Shown here piece after piece: positions 50,002 through 59,774 of a stretch of DNA of 64,000 nucleotides; the stretch's first letter is position 1; each line of letters starts with the position of its first letter. The stretch is from Roseobacter cerasinus (GTDB lineage: Bacteria > Pseudomonadota > Alphaproteobacteria > Rhodobacterales > Rhodobacteraceae), in contig NZ_BLIV01000001.1 of the NCBI RefSeq assembly GCF_009811755.1, forward strand, positions 372,001 to 436,000. The letters are read 5' to 3'. The notes below the pieces were generated by a model. It was given only the letters and a program-made list of their open reading frames with translations. It ran no database searches and was not told where the DNA came from. The translations under genes and the position numbers were made by a program.

Positions 50002-50729
50002 CCGCCACGCTGGCCCACATCTGGCGGCACCCGCTCAAAGGGCTGGGCAGCGAGGCGATTCAGTCGGTAGATCTTGACCCGGACCAAGCTGTGGTCGGTG
50101 ACCGGCTGTGGGCGCTTCTGAACGCCGAGGCTGAGGATACCGACAACTGGCAACCCCGCCGCAACTTCCTGCAGGTCGCTTCGGGCCCGCAGCTGGCCGC
50201 GCTCAGTGCCGAAAGAACCGGCAGCGGGATCCGCCTGACCCACCCGGACCGCCCGGCATTGGAAATCGACCCGAATAGCGACGGTGCCACACTCGGCAAC
50301 TGGATCGGCGACTTGTGGCCCGACAACCGGCCCGGGCCTGCGCGCCTGGTCAAGGCCCCGGTACAGGGCATGACAGATGTGGAGTATGCCTCCGTCTCCA
50401 TCGGCAATCTGGCCTCGCTGCGGGCGCTCAGCCAGAAGGCCGGGTTCGACATCGACATGCGCCGCTTTCGCATCAACCTCTGGCTCGACGGGCTCGCCCC
50501 ATGGGAAGAAATCGACCTGCTGAAAGGGGGCATCACGCTGGGCACCGCCACGCTCACCCCGGTTGAGCCGATCGAACGCTGCCGCGCGCCCGACGCCAAC
50601 CCGGCCAACGGCACCCGCGACATCGGTATGCTGCGGCTGCTCGAAGACGGCTGGAACACGCGTAACTTCGGGGTCTATTTCGAGGTCAAGACCGCTGGGA
50701 CAGCCCGCGTCGGCGACACGCTTGCATGA
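49998..50729 (+). CDS. MOSC-domain protein
   Basis: 243 residues from a GTG overlapping the yidC stop (GTGA). A MOSC N-terminal beta barrel (IWRHPLKGLGSEAI, GDRLWALL) precedes the MOSC core, with RRFRINLWLDGLAPWEE and ERCRAPDANPANGTRD, where the Cys that could carry sulphur or molybdenum lies in RCRAP. MOSC proteins handle sulphur or molybdenum cofactor-dependent detoxification. The yidC-MOSC-yihA order is common in Rhodobacteraceae. Confidence 0.82.
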   Translation: MTATLAHIWRHPLKGLGSEAIQSVDLDPDQAVVGDRLWALLNAEAEDTDNWQPRRNFLQVASGPQLAALSAERTGSGIRLTHPDRPALEIDPNSDGATLGNWIGDLWPDNRPGPARLVKAPVQGMTDVEYASVSIGNLASLRALSQKAGFDIDMRRFRINLWLDGLAPWEEIDLLKGGITLGTATLTPVEPIERCRAPDANPANGTRDIGMLRLLEDGWNTRNFGVYFEVKTAGTARVGDTLA

Positions 50730-51379
50730 GCACCCTGCCCTTCCCCACAGCACCTGAGCCTGACCCGCAGGACCTCGAACGGGGGCGTTTGCTCTTTGCT
50801 GGCGAGACGGAGTTCGTGAAGGGCGTGGTGGCGATGTCGGGCCTGCCTGCGCCGGATCGGCTGGAGGTCTGCTTTGCAGGCCGGTCCAACGTGGGGAAAT
50901 CCTCGCTGATCAATGCGCTCACCGGTCGCAAGGGGCTGGCCCGCGCCTCCAACACCCCCGGTCGCACGCAGGAAATCAATTTCTTCACTGCGGGAGAGGC
51001 GCATTACCTTGTCGATCTGCCGGGCTATGGCTTCGCCAATGCGCCGGTCCCGGTGGTCGAAAAGTGGCAGCGCCTGCTCAAGCAGTATCTCTCGGGCCGT
51101 CAGACCCTGCGCCGGGCCTTTGTGCTGATCGACGCCCGCCATGGCGTCAAAAAAGTCGACGACGAGATCCTGAGCCTGCTCGACAGTGCGGCTGTCACCT
51201 TTCAGGTGGTGCTGACCAAGGCGGACAAGGTGAAGGAAAAAGAGCGCGCAAAAGTCCTCGACCAGGTGCGCACGGCCCTTGCCAAACACCCCGCCGCCTA
51301 CCCCGAGATCGTGGTCACATCGAGCGAGAAGGGTTGGGGCATCCCAACCCTGCGCACAATCGTCGCCACGCTGGAATAG
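50726..51379 (+). CDS. yihA: Ribosome biogenesis GTPase
   Basis: 217 residues of the TrmE-Era-EngA-YihA GTPase group: G1 [11 protein letters not shown]2 [10 protein letters not shown]3 LPGYGFA, G4 TKADKVK. It acts in assembly of the large ribosomal subunit. The ATG overlaps the MOSC gene stop. Confidence 0.93.
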   Translation: MSTLPFPTAPEPDPQDLERGRLLFAGETEFVKGVVAMSGLPAPDRLEVCFAGRSNVGKSSLINALTGRKGLARASNTPGRTQEINFFTAGEAHYLVDLPGYGFANAPVPVVEKWQRLLKQYLSGRQTLRRAFVLIDARHGVKKVDDEILSLLDSAAVTFQVVLTKADKVKEKERAKVLDQVRTALAKHPAAYPEIVVTSSEKGWGIPTLRTIVATLE

Positions 51380-51438
51380 CCCGCGCCCTTGCGCAGCGTC
51401 GCGCGGCGCATCATAACGCCCCGACGGATGGTGCAAAG

Positions 51439-52302
51439 ATGAAGACCCGAGACATGAACCGCGACTGGATTGCAACCGCAAGCACGCTGAACAAGGCCCT
51501 GCCCTACCTGCAGCGCTATGCGGGGGCGACCGTTGTGATCAAGCTCGGCGGTCACGCCATGGGCAGTGACGCGGCCATGGAGGAGTTCGCCCGCGACGTG
51601 GTGTTAATGCGCCAGGTGGGGGTCAACCCGGTCATTGTGCATGGCGGCGGGCCCATGATCAACGCGATGCTCGACAAGCTCCAGATCACCTCTGAGTTCA
51701 AGAACGGCAAACGCGTGACCGATGCCGCCACCATGGAGGTGGTCGAGATGGTGCTGGCCGGCGTAGTGAACAAGCGCATCGTGCAGGCCATCAACCGGCA
51801 GGGCGGGCGCGCTATTGGCCTGTCAGGCAAGGATGCGCATCTGATCACCTGCACGCCAACCGACCCCGATCTGGGCTTTGTCGGTACACCGCAGGCGGTC
51901 AATCCGCGTGTGCTGCGTGATCTCGCGGAAAAGGAATACATCCCCGTGATCGCGCCGCTGGGCGCGGGTGCGCAGGGAGAGACCTTCAACATCAATGGCG
52001 ACACGGCCGCGGGCGCCGTGGCTGCGGCGCTGAAGGCCGACCGGCTTTTGCTGCTCACCGATGTGGCAGGCGTCAAGAACGCGGCGGGCGAGGTGGTGAC
52101 CGAACTGAGCGCCACGCAGATCCGCAGCCTGACCGAAGACGGCGTTATCGCCGGTGGCATGATCCCCAAGACCGAGACGGCGCTGGCTGCCATAGACGGT
52201 GGTGTGCGCGCGGCGGTGATCCTGGATGGCCGTGCACCCAATGCCTGCCTGCTGGAGCTTTTCACCGAGCATGGCGCAGGCTCCATCATTCGGTCCGATT
52301 GA
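51439..52302 (+). CDS. argB: Acetylglutamate kinase
   Basis: 287 residues from the ATG at 51439. The amino-acid kinase motifs [35 protein letters not shown] and [11 protein letters not shown] are present. It phosphorylates N-acetylglutamate in arginine synthesis. The open frame upstream overlaps yihA and is not coding. Confidence 0.96.
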   Translation: MKTRDMNRDWIATASTLNKALPYLQRYAGATVVIKLGGHAMGSDAAMEEFARDVVLMRQVGVNPVIVHGGGPMINAMLDKLQITSEFKNGKRVTDAATMEVVEMVLAGVVNKRIVQAINRQGGRAIGLSGKDAHLITCTPTDPDLGFVGTPQAVNPRVLRDLAEKEYIPVIAPLGAGAQGETFNINGDTAAGAVAAALKADRLLLLTDVAGVKNAAGEVVTELSATQIRSLTEDGVIAGGMIPKTETALAAIDGGVRAAVILDGRAPNACLLELFTEHGAGSIIRSD

Positions 52303-52374
52303 GCCCTTGGGCCGCGTAGGGCCCAACGTGGCGCAGATGGTCTGTGCCTTGGTTCAGGGCGCAGTCTGACTTAC

Positions 52375-53178
52375 ATGTATGTTATGGAAAACGAAGCCAT
52401 CCTGCGCCTTGGCGTCTTTCTAGGCCTCTTCGCGCTGCTTGCCACACTCGAAGCGCTGGCCCCGAGGCGCCTGCGTAACCAGCCGCGCAGGAGGCGTTGG
52501 ATAACGAACTGGAGCATCACTATCGTCAACACGCTGACCCTGCGGCTCCTGGCCTTCCCCCTGCCGCTGCTGGCCGTAGGCGCCGCCATGGACGCGCAGA
52601 CCCAGGGTTGGGGGGTCTTCAACAAGGTTGGCTGGCCGGTTTGGCTTGAAGTGGGGATTGCGATCCTCCTGCTGGACTTCGCGATCTGGCTGCAGCATCT
52701 GATAACCCACAAGGTACCGATCCTGTGGCGGCTGCACCGCGTGCATCACGCAGATGTGGATATGGATGTGACCACCGCAATCCGCTTTCATCCAGTCGAG
52801 ATTGCTCTGTCGATGGTGCTGAAAATCGGGCTTGTCTACCTGATAGGTCCGGCGGCCCTTGCAGTGATTATCTTCGAGATTCTGCTGAATGGCACCGCGA
52901 TGCTCAACCACGCCAACATTCGCCTGCCGCTCTGGATTGACGCGGTGGTGCGGCGCGCGCTGGTCACGCCGGATATGCACCGCGTGCACCACTCCGTGCA
53001 CCGCGACGAACACGACAGCAACTATGGCTTTGCACTGTCGATTTGGGACCAGATGTTTGGCACATATATCGCCCAGCCCAAAGCCGGGCATGAGCAGATG
53101 CAAGTGGGATTGGCGTGGCAGGACGACCGCCCGAGCCGCCTTGGCTGGTCTCTCACCTTGCCGTTCATCCGGAAATGA
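52375..53178 (+). CDS. Sterol desaturase-family membrane hydroxylase
   Basis: 267 residues with four to five helices and the tripartite His box of di-iron fatty-acid hydroxylases: LQHLITH, LHRVHHADVDM, and HRVHHSVHRDEHDSNYG, plus NHANI between. It probably hydroxylates or desaturates a membrane lipid. The start may be the ATG at 52375 or three codons on. Its stop overlaps the next ATG. Confidence 0.82.
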   Translation: MYVMENEAILRLGVFLGLFALLATLEALAPRRLRNQPRRRRWITNWSITIVNTLTLRLLAFPLPLLAVGAAMDAQTQGWGVFNKVGWPVWLEVGIAILLLDFAIWLQHLITHKVPILWRLHRVHHADVDMDVTTAIRFHPVEIALSMVLKIGLVYLIGPAALAVIIFEILLNGTAMLNHANIRLPLWIDAVVRRALVTPDMHRVHHSVHRDEHDSNYGFALSIWDQMFGTYIAQPKAGHEQMQVGLAWQDDRPSRLGWSLTLPFIRK

Positions 53179-53810
53179 CGCTGGACGGCATCGCCAAGCT
53201 GGCGGACCCGCCCGGCCTGATTGTCATGGGGACGGCGACGTTGGACGATGGCAGAGGTCTTGTGCTCATCGGGGCAGGCGCGGGCCTTTGGCCGGTCTTT
53301 ACCGCATCAGCGGAATACGGCGATGGGCAGGTCGACCCGCTGGACCGCTGGTCCAAGCGGGTCATCGGCGCCCTGGCGGTGGAGGTCGGCGCTGATGCGG
53401 CCTATCCCTCCGACGGGCCACCCTATCTGCCCTTCATCGCCTGGGCGCTGAAGACAGGCCGATTTTTCCAAAGCCCAACGGGCATGATGGTGCATGACAC
53501 GGCGGGGCTGATGATCTCCATCCGCGGAGCTTTGCTCTTCGACACTCCACTCATATCGCAGATGCCCTCCAAGCCCAGCCCCTGCAACAGCTGCGCAGAC
53601 ACGCCATGTGTCAGCGCCTGCCCGGTCGGCGCACTCTCGACAGACCACGCCTATGATGTGCCGAAGTGCAAGGGTTTCCTCGACACGGCAGAGGGTGAAG
53701 ACTGTATGGCACAGGGCTGTCGCGTGCGGCGCGCCTGCCCTGTCTCAGAGCAAGTCGACCGCGCGCCCGCGCAATCCGCCTTCCATATGAAAGCCTTTCA
53801 TCCGCAATGA
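53175..53810 (+). CDS. Ferredoxin-like iron-sulphur protein
   Basis: 211 residues from the ATG overlapping the previous stop. The N-terminal two thirds match the ferredoxin-containing proteins that resemble epoxyqueuosine-reductase/coenzyme F420-type folds only weakly. The C-terminal part has C-x2-C-x4-C-x3-C (CNSCADTPCVSACP) followed by single Cys at CKG, CMAQGCRVRRACP, consistent with one or two [4Fe-4S] clusters. The function is unknown. Coupled to sixA-like downstream. Confidence 0.7.
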   Translation: MTLDGIAKLADPPGLIVMGTATLDDGRGLVLIGAGAGLWPVFTASAEYGDGQVDPLDRWSKRVIGALAVEVGADAAYPSDGPPYLPFIAWALKTGRFFQSPTGMMVHDTAGLMISIRGALLFDTPLISQMPSKPSPCNSCADTPCVSACPVGALSTDHAYDVPKCKGFLDTAEGEDCMAQGCRVRRACPVSEQVDRAPAQSAFHMKAFHPQ

Positions 53811-54304
53811 CCCATACTCTGATCCTGATGCGACACGCAAAATCCGACTGGACCCATGCAGGATTGCGTGATCATGAGCGGCCGCTGAACGGGCGCGGAC
53901 GGGTCTCGGCCAAGGCTCTGGGCAATTGGTTGCGCACATGCGGGCATGTGCCGGATGAGGTGTTGTGCTCTTCGGCGACCCGGACCGGGGAGACGCTGCA
54001 GCGCCTGGCGCTGTCAGGTGAGCTGCCCGTAAGCTACACAAGTGATCTTTACCACGCTGACGCCAACATGATGCGTGACGTGCTGAGCCGCGCGCGAGGG
54101 ACCTGCGTGCTGATGATCGGGCATAATCCCGGCATATGCGACTTTGCGCACCGGCTGGTGCGCGACGCACCGCAGCACGCCAGGTTCGAAGACTATCCAA
54201 CCGGTGCCACGCTTGTGGTGGCCTTTGATATCAAAAGCTGGAGCGAGGTCAGTTGGCACAACGGCCGGCCAATTGATTTCGTCGTTCCGCGAGAGTTGAC
54301 GTAA
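53807..54304 (+). CDS. sixA: SixA-type phosphohistidine phosphatase
   Basis: 165 residues. The RHG motif is LMRHAKSDW at the N-terminus, the second catalytic His is in IGHNPGI, and CSSATRTGETL lies between. SixA dephosphorylates phosphohistidine, for example on phosphotransfer proteins. The ATG overlaps the ferredoxin gene stop, and a large bidirectional hairpin follows. Confidence 0.85.
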   Translation: MTHTLILMRHAKSDWTHAGLRDHERPLNGRGRVSAKALGNWLRTCGHVPDEVLCSSATRTGETLQRLALSGELPVSYTSDLYHADANMMRDVLSRARGTCVLMIGHNPGICDFAHRLVRDAPQHARFEDYPTGATLVVAFDIKSWSEVSWHNGRPIDFVVPRELT

Positions 54305-54306
54305 CG

Positions 54307-54378
54307 GTGGCCTGAAAGCCCACCGCACCTGCCTGTCGTGAGGTCTATGCTGGCAGGTAGGGTGGGCTTTCAGGCCAC
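54307..54378. terminator. Bidirectional terminator between convergent sixA and aapP
   Basis: A perfect 18-bp inverted repeat (54307-54324 with 54361-54378, GTGGCCTGAAAGCCCACC and its complement). A second 7-bp stem (ACCTGCC 54327-54333 with GGCAGGT 54352-54358) nests inside, so most of the 72 bp can fold. It ends 8 bp before the aapP stop codon and begins 2 bp after the sixA stop. Confidence 0.8.
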
Positions 54379-54385
54379 GCCTGGT

Positions 54386-55156
54386 TCAGTGGCCGAGGAT
54401 CTGGCTCAGGAACAGCTGGGTGCGCGGGCTCTGCGGATTGTTAAAGAAGGCCTCAGGCTCGTTCTGCTCCACGATTTGCCCCGCATCCATGAAGATCACC
54501 CGGTTTGCCACCTGCCGCGCGAACCCCATCTCGTGGGTCACGCAGAGCATGGTCATCCCCTCCTCGGCGAGCTCGATCATGGTGTCGAGCACCTCCTTGA
54601 TCATCTCCGGGTCCAGCGCCGAGGTCGGCTCGTCAAAGAGCATGATGCGCGGGCGCATGCAGAGCGAGCGCGCGATAGCCACCCGCTGCTGCTGACCACC
54701 CGAGAGCTGACCGGGATATTTATTCGCCTGATCGGGGATCTTCACCTTCTCAAGGAAGTGCATCGCCGTCTCTTCGGCTTCCTTCTTGGGTGTCTTGCGC
54801 ACCCAGATGGGCGCCAGCGTGCAGTTCTCCAGGATCGTCAGATGCGGGAAGAGGTTGAAGTGCTGAAAGCACATACCAACCTCCGACCGGATCTTGTCGA
54901 TGTTCTTGAGATCCGACGACAGCAGCGTGCCATCCACTTCAATGGAGCCCTGCTGGTGCTCTTCCAGCGCGTTGATGCAGCGGATCAACGTCGACTTCCC
55001 AGATCCTGAGGGGCCGCAGATCACAATGCGTTCCCCTCGGTTAACCACCAGATCGATGTCACGCAGCACGTGGAACGACCCGTACCATTTGTTCATTTTG
55101 GTGATGGTAATGGCGATCTCGTCCGAGACCTTCATTTGAGTTGCAGCTTCAGCCAT
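54386..55156 (-). CDS. aapP: General amino-acid ABC transporter ATP-binding protein
   Basis: 256 residues. Walker [10 protein letters not shown], signature [13 protein letters not shown], Walker [14 protein letters not shown] and the switch His in [11 protein letters not shown]. Amino-acid (GlnQ/AapP) type. Last gene of the leftward aap operon, 47 bp after aapM. Confidence 0.93.
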   Translation of the reverse strand: MAEAATQMKVSDEIAITITKMNKWYGSFHVLRDIDLVVNRGERIVICGPSGSGKSTLIRCINALEEHQQGSIEVDGTLLSSDLKNIDKIRSEVGMCFQHFNLFPHLTILENCTLAPIWVRKTPKKEAEETAMHFLEKVKIPDQANKYPGQLSGGQQQRVAIARSLCMRPRIMLFDEPTSALDPEMIKEVLDTMIELAEEGMTMLCVTHEMGFARQVANRVIFMDAGQIVEQNEPEAFFNNPQSPRTQLFLSQILGH

Positions 55157-55203
55157 ATTGGCCTCCCTGTTTTAGCCCGACGCTTACGCGATCTACGGGT
55201 GTG

Positions 55204-56502
55204 TTAGCGATGGTCGGTCGCAAGGCGACGTTCGAGCCATTGTGAGTATTGTGAAATACCGTAGCAGACGATGAAGAAGAGCACCGAGGCAAAGCCCAGC
55301 AGCTCCCAATACACCCCGTTCCATTCGGTCGAGGCCAGGATCGGCCCCCGGATCATGCCGACGATATCGAACATGCCGATCACAGACACCAGCGTGGTGT
55401 CTTTGAAGAGACCCACCGCGATGTTCACGATGCCGGGAATGGAGATTTTCAGCGCCTGCGGCAGGATGATCAGCCGCATCGCCTGCGGATAGTCGAGGCC
55501 CAGCGAATCCGCCGCCTCGTACTGCCCCTTCGGCAAGGCGGCGAGGCCGCCCCGGATCACCTCGGCAATATAGGCTGAGGAAAACATGGTGATCATGATA
55601 ACCACACGCAGGAACAGATCGAGCGTGGATTCCGGCGGGAAGAAATAGGCCAGCATCACGCTCGCCACAAAGAGCAATGTGATCAGCGGCACGCCCCGGA
55701 TGAACTCGATGAAGACCACGCAGATCATCTTGATCAGCGGCATGGACGACTGCCGCCCAAGCGCCAGCGCGATCCCGATGGGGACCGACAGCGTCACGCA
55801 GGTCACCCCCAGCATCATGTTCAGCATGAAGCCACCGAGGTCGCGGCTGGGCACAGCTGTGAGCATCGCGCTATCGGAGGCGCCCGCTGGGATGATCCAG
55901 CCGCCCACCGTCCAGACGATGAAGGCCGCGATGATCCCGCCGAAAAACCCATAGGCAAAGCTGCCGGTGACCAGGCGCTGGTAGACAAGCGCGCCTGCGA
56001 TCACACCTGCAAGGGCCAAAATTGGCGTCAGGATCGTGCCGCCCCAGATCAGCCAGAAGGCAATGAAGGGATAAACGGCGGTGAACACCAGCAGCTTGCG
56101 CGGCAGGTCAAAGAACAGCACGGGGGCCGCAGCCACGAACAGCAGGACGAGGGCCAGGGTTGGTCGCCAGTAGAACTCGGACGGATACTGGAACCCAAAG
56201 AGCAGCTGGTTCCACCGTTCGGTCAGAACCGAGAAACAGGCGCCCGCAACCCCATCCAGTGCCTGACGGCACTCAGTCAGGCTTGAAGTGGTCCAGATCC
56301 CGTTTGCGATCCATGGTAAGGCACCCGACAGGATCAGCCAGATCACGTAGAGCGCCGCAATGGTCAGCAGGCTGTTGGCGGGCGTGGCAAAGAGGTTCTC
56401 ACGCAGCCATTTGACCGGCCCAGTGGCCGCGTAGGGCGGCGGGGCGGGCGGGATTTCCGTTTTACGCACGAAGGCGACGGAGTTTGCATGTATGTCTGAC
56501 AT
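55204..56502 (-). CDS. aapM: General amino-acid ABC transporter permease
   Basis: 432 residues, longer than simple permeases because of the AapM N-terminal extension with extra helices. The C-terminal half has the EAA loop RGGLAALPKGQYEAADSLGL. It forms the channel with AapQ. The stop of aapQ is 3 bp upstream. Confidence 0.92.
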   Translation of the reverse strand: MSDIHANSVAFVRKTEIPPAPPPYAATGPVKWLRENLFATPANSLLTIAALYVIWLILSGALPWIANGIWTTSSLTECRQALDGVAGACFSVLTERWNQLLFGFQYPSEFYWRPTLALVLLFVAAAPVLFFDLPRKLLVFTAVYPFIAFWLIWGGTILTPILALAGVIAGALVYQRLVTGSFAYGFFGGIIAAFIVWTVGGWIIPAGASDSAMLTAVPSRDLGGFMLNMMLGVTCVTLSVPIGIALALGRQSSMPLIKMICVVFIEFIRGVPLITLLFVASVMLAYFFPPESTLDLFLRVVIMITMFSSAYIAEVIRGGLAALPKGQYEAADSLGLDYPQAMRLIILPQALKISIPGIVNIAVGLFKDTTLVSVIGMFDIVGMIRGPILASTEWNGVYWELLGFASVLFFIVCYGISQYSQWLERRLATDHR

Positions 56503-56505
56503 GGC

Positions 56506-57720
56506 TCAGCGCTCCTTCAGCTTCACGGCGTTGTTGTAGACGTTCATCACCGCTGAGATGAGCAGCGAGATGGTGAGGTAGAACAGCATCAGCAACAGTA
56601 CGCACTCAATCGCGCGCCCCGTCTGGTTCAGCGTGATGCCCCCCAAGGTCGCGGTGATGTCGGCATAGCCCACCGCAATTGCCAGCGAAGAGTTCTTGGT
56701 GATGTTGAGATACTGGGAGATCAGCGGCGGGATGATCACCCGCAAAGCCTGCGGCAACACCACGAGCTTCATCACCCGTCCGGGCCGCAAACCAAGCGCC
56801 GAGGCGGCCTCGGTCTGGCCTTTGCTGACCGCCTGAATACCAGCGCGGACGTTTTCTGCGATAAACGCTCCCGTGTAGATCGACAGTGCAAACCACAGCG
56901 CAATCAGCGGTGCACCCACCTGAATGCCACCCCGGAAGTTGAAGCCACCCAGTTCCGGGATATCCAGCCCGATGGGCCGCCCCATGATGTAGAACATCAA
57001 GATTGTCGGCACGAAAAGGATCGCCAGACTGGGCCAGCCGGTGGGCAGCAGCTTGCCTGTCGAATACAGCAGATTGGTGGCATAGCGGCGGTAGCCGATC
57101 ACGCCGACAATCGACACAATGAAGGTCGCCACAACAACCAAGGACCCCGGACCCCAGACCGGGGCGGGGATATAGATGCCGCGGTTGGTGAAGGCGACCA
57201 GTCCCAACAACATGCTTGCCTCAGGCTCGTCGCCCCGGAAGGCGCGCGGCGCGGGCATCACCGCCGTCATGATGGTGAAGATGATGATGATCCAGATCAG
57301 TACGGGGATATTCCGGAAAATCTCGACGTAGAAGGACATCAATTTGGCCACAAGCCAGTTGTTCGACAAGCGCAGAACACCAGCAAGGACACCAAAAACC
57401 GTCGCCATGACGCAGGACAGAAAGGCCACCAGTAGCGTATTCAGAATACCAACAAGCGCGGCGCGCGCGTGCGTCGATCTGCTGTTGTATTCAACCAGCG
57501 TCTGGTTGATGTCGTAGCCGGCCGGAGTGCCGAGGAAGTCATAGGCGATATTGAGGCCCGCAGCGGCCAGATTGGCAAAAAGGTTGTTGGCCAAATAGGC
57601 GATCGAAACAATCAGCAACAGAAGCGCGATAGCCTGAAACGTCAGGGACCGATACCGCGTGTCATTGATCAACATAGACAGGCGGAAGGAGCCCTGAGGT
57701 GGGTCCGTCAGTGTGGTCAT
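56506..57720 (-). CDS. aapQ: General amino-acid ABC transporter permease
   Basis: 404 residues with about eight helices and the EAA loop VRAGIQAVSKGQTEAASALG near the C-terminus. It follows aapJ after a 131-bp gap containing a strong hairpin, so it is expressed at a lower level than the binding protein. Confidence 0.92.
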   Translation of the reverse strand: MTTLTDPPQGSFRLSMLINDTRYRSLTFQAIALLLLIVSIAYLANNLFANLAAAGLNIAYDFLGTPAGYDINQTLVEYNSRSTHARAALVGILNTLLVAFLSCVMATVFGVLAGVLRLSNNWLVAKLMSFYVEIFRNIPVLIWIIIIFTIMTAVMPAPRAFRGDEPEASMLLGLVAFTNRGIYIPAPVWGPGSLVVVATFIVSIVGVIGYRRYATNLLYSTGKLLPTGWPSLAILFVPTILMFYIMGRPIGLDIPELGGFNFRGGIQVGAPLIALWFALSIYTGAFIAENVRAGIQAVSKGQTEAASALGLRPGRVMKLVVLPQALRVIIPPLISQYLNITKNSSLAIAVGYADITATLGGITLNQTGRAIECVLLLMLFYLTISLLISAVMNVYNNAVKLKER

Positions 57721-57812
57721 TTGAATTTTCCCCGTGGTTCCGACCTTGTTTTTTACGGACGCTTTCTGCGCCTCGGTGGTCGGGTCTCTTTATTTTGGGT
57801 CTTCATATGGAA

Positions 57813-57838
57813 AGGGCGCAGGTTGGTCCCTGCGCCCT
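57813..57838 (-). terminator. Hairpin between aapJ and aapQ
   Basis: A perfect 10-bp stem AGGGCGCAGG / CCTGCGCCCT with a 6-nt loop, 13 bp past the aapJ stop in the direction of transcription. It is likely to stabilise the aapJ message or attenuate transcription into the permeases. Confidence 0.75.
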
Positions 57839-57851
57839 CACCAATCTGCGT

Positions 57852-58868
57852 TTAGCGGAACGGCGGTGAATAGAGCAGACCGCCATCGGTCCATTGGGCA
57901 TTCAGCCCGCGAGCCAGGCCAATGGGCGTCTCTTCCCCGATGTGCCGGGCAAAAATCTCCCCATAGTTGCCCTCGGCTGCAATGGCGCGTTTCGCCCAAG
58001 CAGCGTCCAGCCCGAGCATCTCGCCCAGCGTGCCTTCCGTTCCAAGCAGGCGTGCCACTTCGGGGTTTTCGCTGTTGGCCGCCATTTCGTCGAGATTGGC
58101 CGATGTGACGCCAAGTTCCTCAGCCGTGATCAGCGCGTTGAGCGTCCAGCGCACAACGTCTGCCCACTCATCATCGCCATGGCGCACGAGCGGACCCAGC
58201 GGCTCCTTGGAGATGATCTCGGGAAGGATCACATGGTCGCCAGGCGCTTCGAAGGAGGCACGTGTGGCGGCCAGCGCCGAGGCATCAGTGGTATAGGTGT
58301 CGCAGGAGCCCGCGAGGTACTGCTGCTGACCTTCCGCAGTGGTCTCGACCGGCACCGGTTCGTAGCTGATGTTGTTGGTCCGGAAGAAATCCGCCAGGTT
58401 CAATTCGGTCGTCGTTCCGGTCTGGACACAGACCGTTGCGCCGTCGAGTTCCCGCGCCGAGGATACGCCAAGCGCCTTCGGCACCATAAAGCCCTGACCG
58501 TCATAGTAGTTCACCCCGACAAAGGTGAACTTCAGGTCGACATCCCGGCTGAAGGTCCATGTGGTGACCCGTGACAACATGTCGATCTCGCCAGAGGCGA
58601 GCGCGGTGAAGCGTGTTTTGCCGGTTGTCGGCACAAACTCCACAGCTGTCGGATCGTTCAGAACAGCCGCCGCGACGGCGCGACAGACCGCCACGTCGAC
58701 ACCTTTCCACTCCCCGTTCGCGTCCGGTGCGGCAAAGCCAACCAGACCTGTGTTCACACCGCAGTTCAGCGTGCCACGCGCCTTGACGTCGTCCAACGTT
58801 CCGGCGGCCGCAGCACCGGCCGACAGGCCGGCAACTGTAAGTGCACCGAGAATTACATTTTTTTTCAT
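57852..58868 (-). CDS. aapJ: General amino-acid ABC transporter substrate-binding protein
   Basis: 338 residues, with a signal peptide ending at about residue 22 (GAAAAG). Type 2 periplasmic fold: RGTLNCGVNTGLVGFAAPD, VAVCRAVAAAVLND, and VTTWTFSRDVDLKFTFVG, DGQGFMVPKAL. AapJ binds many L-amino acids. Preceded by the ATP12 gene; first gene of the leftward aapJQMP operon. Confidence 0.92.
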   Translation of the reverse strand: MKKNVILGALTVAGLSAGAAAAGTLDDVKARGTLNCGVNTGLVGFAAPDANGEWKGVDVAVCRAVAAAVLNDPTAVEFVPTTGKTRFTALASGEIDMLSRVTTWTFSRDVDLKFTFVGVNYYDGQGFMVPKALGVSSARELDGATVCVQTGTTTELNLADFFRTNNISYEPVPVETTAEGQQQYLAGSCDTYTTDASALAATRASFEAPGDHVILPEIISKEPLGPLVRHGDDEWADVVRWTLNALITAEELGVTSANLDEMAANSENPEVARLLGTEGTLGEMLGLDAAWAKRAIAAEGNYGEIFARHIGEETPIGLARGLNAQWTDGGLLYSPPFR

Positions 58869-59045
58869 TTTTACCTCTTCCTGATTCTCCGCCCCCGGAG
58901 GAGCGGCTCTCCCGGCATCTTTGCGCCGGAGGCGATTTGAAGGGTTTGCCCCCCAAGTGGGCGATATACTGGTCGCAATCCTTCATTGAGGTCAAGGGTA
59001 TGCCGCCCAAAATGAAGCCGGGCCCCGGGGTTACTCGTCTGTTGC

Positions 59046-59774
59046 TTACTGTGAGCGCGAAAAAGACGGATCCGCGAGCTCGAAAACCCGTTTGGCATGC
59101 CCAAAACCGGCAAACTTAACAGCGGCTGCGGCCTCTGCCTCGTCGTCCTGGCCCCATTGCTTGGCCTGCCAGATCTCATCAAGACGCGATATGTCCCAAA
59201 GCGCTTCGATTTTTTTCAAATCATGCGCGGCTGCAAAACCGAGAATCAGGGAACCGGACAGGCTGACGAGATCGTGAAAGGCCGTCAGCTGGAAGACAGA
59301 CAGCGCATGCACCTGCGCTGACAAACGATCAAGCGCCTCTGCGTCTTGCGGTGCATGCATGACCCCGACGCGCGGGTGCAGGCGTGCGCCCAGGGCCGCC
59401 GCAGCCCAATCCAGGATCGGATCCCATTGTGCCGCCTGCCGCGATACAAGCGCGCCCGGGGCCTCGGCCCGGTAACAAAGCAAGTCGCTGTCGCCATAGG
59501 CCGCAAGCATATCCGCGACCTCGGCCTGCTGGTTGGCCACCTTGTCAATCGCCGCATTGGCCGTGCGGGTGAAGGGCATCTCCAGCGGGTTAATCACCTC
59601 GCCCTGTGCGGCCCATTCGGCGGCCACAGCCTCGGCCAGCCCACGTGTCGGCACGTGCAGGTCCCGCTTTGCCGGGGTTTTTACGGGGCGCCCGTCGAGG
59701 GCCACAGCAAAGCCATCCGCCGCCTCCGTCACCTCAGCAGCTGTCCAGAACCGTTTGGCCTTCCACTCACTCAT
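59046..59774 (-). CDS. ATP12-family F1-ATPase assembly chaperone
   Basis: 242 residues. It has KAKRFWTAAEVTEAADGFAV near the start, the conserved LDGRPVKTPAKRDL and the ATP12 core EWAAQGEVINPLEMPFTRTA followed by YRAEAPGALVSRQAAQWDP. It binds the F1 alpha subunit during ATP synthase assembly. The family is confined to alphaproteobacteria and mitochondria, which supports the taxonomic call. It overlaps the HAD gene upstream (ATGA). Confidence 0.92.
   Translation of the reverse strand: MSEWKAKRFWTAAEVTEAADGFAVALDGRPVKTPAKRDLHVPTRGLAEAVAAEWAAQGEVINPLEMPFTRTANAAIDKVANQQAEVADMLAAYGDSDLLCYRAEAPGALVSRQAAQWDPILDWAAAALGARLHPRVGVMHAPQDAEALDRLSAQVHALSVFQLTAFHDLVSLSGSLILGFAAAHDLKKIEALWDISRLDEIWQAKQWGQDDEAEAAAAVKFAGFGHAKRVFELADPSFSRSQ

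Noticed and set aside
51064-51438. N-terminal extension of argB to 51064
   Set aside because: It overlaps yihA and does not resemble kinase sequence; the ATG at 51439 gives the usual ArgB length.
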